Assembly: GCA_964353455.1 (NCBI GenBank)
Contig: CAYGWP010000029.1
Location: forward strand, 1-5,638
Reading direction: 5' to 3'
Length of the DNA: 5,638 bases
From: CAYGWP01 sp964353455
GTDB taxonomy: Bacteria > Planctomycetota > Phycisphaerae > FEN-1346
Part shown: piece by piece, positions 5,048-5,638 of the stretch
Numbering within the stretch: position 1 is the stretch's first letter
How the letters are laid out: every line of letters starts with the position of its first letter
Position numbers and translations under genes: made by a program
Notes under the pieces: model-generated
Seen by the model: only the letters and a program-made list of their open reading frames with translations
What the model was told of the DNA's origin: nothing
The model's database searches: none

Positions 5048-5638
5048 GTGCATCTCCAACCGAATCGAAGACGAACGAGCCGGTCGCCCGCGCCGCATAC
5101 CAGGCGGCGGTCGCCAGCGCCGTCGTCGCTGGCATCTTCTGCCTGTTCGTCGCCGGGATGCTGGCGGCGGCGCACGTCCGGACCCGGACGCTCGAACTCC
5201 AGAACTCCGAGGACCTGGCATCGCTGAGGGCCGCCATGCTGAAGGCCGCCACGCCCGCGGCGGCCGAACGCGCCAAGGAGGCCCTCCGCACACGCGACCT
5301 GGAACTGCGCGAGGAGTTCTTCCGACGCCAGGCGTTCACCGCCACCGGAGGCTACCTCATCCTGGGCGGCATCATCGTCTTCGTCATCGCCGCCGGCCGC
5401 ATCGTCGCCTACCGGAAGCGCCTGCCCATGCCGCACGTTGACCCGGATGCGCTGCGGAAGGCCGCGCGGTCGGCGCGGCTGGCGCGGGCGGCGGTCGCGG
5501 CGCTTGGCATCGCCATCGCCGGGTCGGTCATCACGCTGGGCATTCTCTCGCGCGGCGGCCTGACGGACGAATCGCCGCCGTCGCCGACGGGCGGGGGCCA
5601 GACGAACGCTGCCGCCCCGGCCACCGACTTCCCCACGC
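5044..5638 (+). CDS. N-terminal membrane part of a truncated protein, possibly a second PQQ-like propeller
   Basis: The frame is open from the ATG at 5044 to the window edge (198 residues seen, no stop). Three hydrophobic segments are visible: about 21-43, 104-122 and 148-168. Between the first two lies an Ala/Glu/Arg-rich helix (45-98) likely to form a coiled coil. After the third comes a Ser/Pro/Gly-rich linker (170-195) of the kind that joins a membrane anchor to a soluble domain. With the N-terminus inside, the coiled coil and the cut-off C-terminal part would both be periplasmic. From memory, similar membrane-anchored leaders in planctomycetes precede PQQ-like propellers, but no propeller blade is inside this window, so that is inference. 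GAGG (5030-5033) lies 10 bases before the ATG, and the start overlaps the previous stop (ATGA). Confidence 0.75.
   Translation, partial: MSASPTESKTNEPVARAAYQAAVASAVVAGIFCLFVAGMLAAAHVRTRTLELQNSEDLASLRAAMLKAATPAAAERAKEALRTRDLELREEFFRRQAFTATGGYLILGGIIVFVIAAGRIVAYRKRLPMPHVDPDALRKAARSARLARAAVAALGIAIAGSVITLGILSRGGLTDESPPSPTGGGQTNAAAPATDFPT

Overview
The window is GC-rich (by eye about two thirds G+C, lower in the first 400 bases) and looks like part of a planctomycete-type bacterial chromosome (Planctomycetota, perhaps a Phycisphaerae-like lineage). That assignment is inferred from the protein families: PQQ-like and NHL beta-propellers beside Tat-exported and NosR-like iron-sulfur proteins. No rRNA, tRNA, phage or CRISPR marker supports it.

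Layout. Bases 1-414 hold no convincing gene. They are rich in inverted repeats: a nested palindrome at the window edge, a long hairpin at 96-129, and a 22-bp-arm hairpin at 304-355 overlapping a 9-bp tandem repeat. From 415 to the right edge six genes run on the + strand as one probable operon: (1) a membrane-anchored PQQ-like beta-propeller; (2) an NHL-repeat propeller with a CGCC motif; (3) a 77-residue Tat-leader protein with four cysteines; (4) a Tat-leader ferredoxin with cysteines for four [4Fe-4S] clusters; (5) a NosR/NapH-type membrane ferredoxin without an FMN domain; (6) the N-terminal membrane part of a protein cut by the window edge. Genes 2/3, 4/5 and 5/6 overlap by 4 bases, and genes 3 and 4 nearly touch. 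Only genes 1 and 2 are clearly separated, and that gap looks like an inserted palindromic element bordered by a direct repeat.

How the genes may work together (inference). Gene 5 resembles the membrane subunits that carry electrons between the quinone pool and a periplasmic acceptor (NosR, NapH). Gene 4 resembles the exported polyferredoxin that partners such subunits (NapG-like). Gene 3 could be a small extra metal or cluster carrier. The propellers at both ends could be docking or scaffold partners, or the acceptors. No catalytic terminal oxidoreductase is visible, so the substrate is unknown.

The two most notable DNA-level observations are the 86-bp direct-repeat-bordered palindromic insert between genes 1 and 2, which seems to have duplicated the ribosome-binding site of gene 2, and a 36-bp palindromic in-frame insert in gene 2 that adds 12 residues to a conserved propeller stretch.
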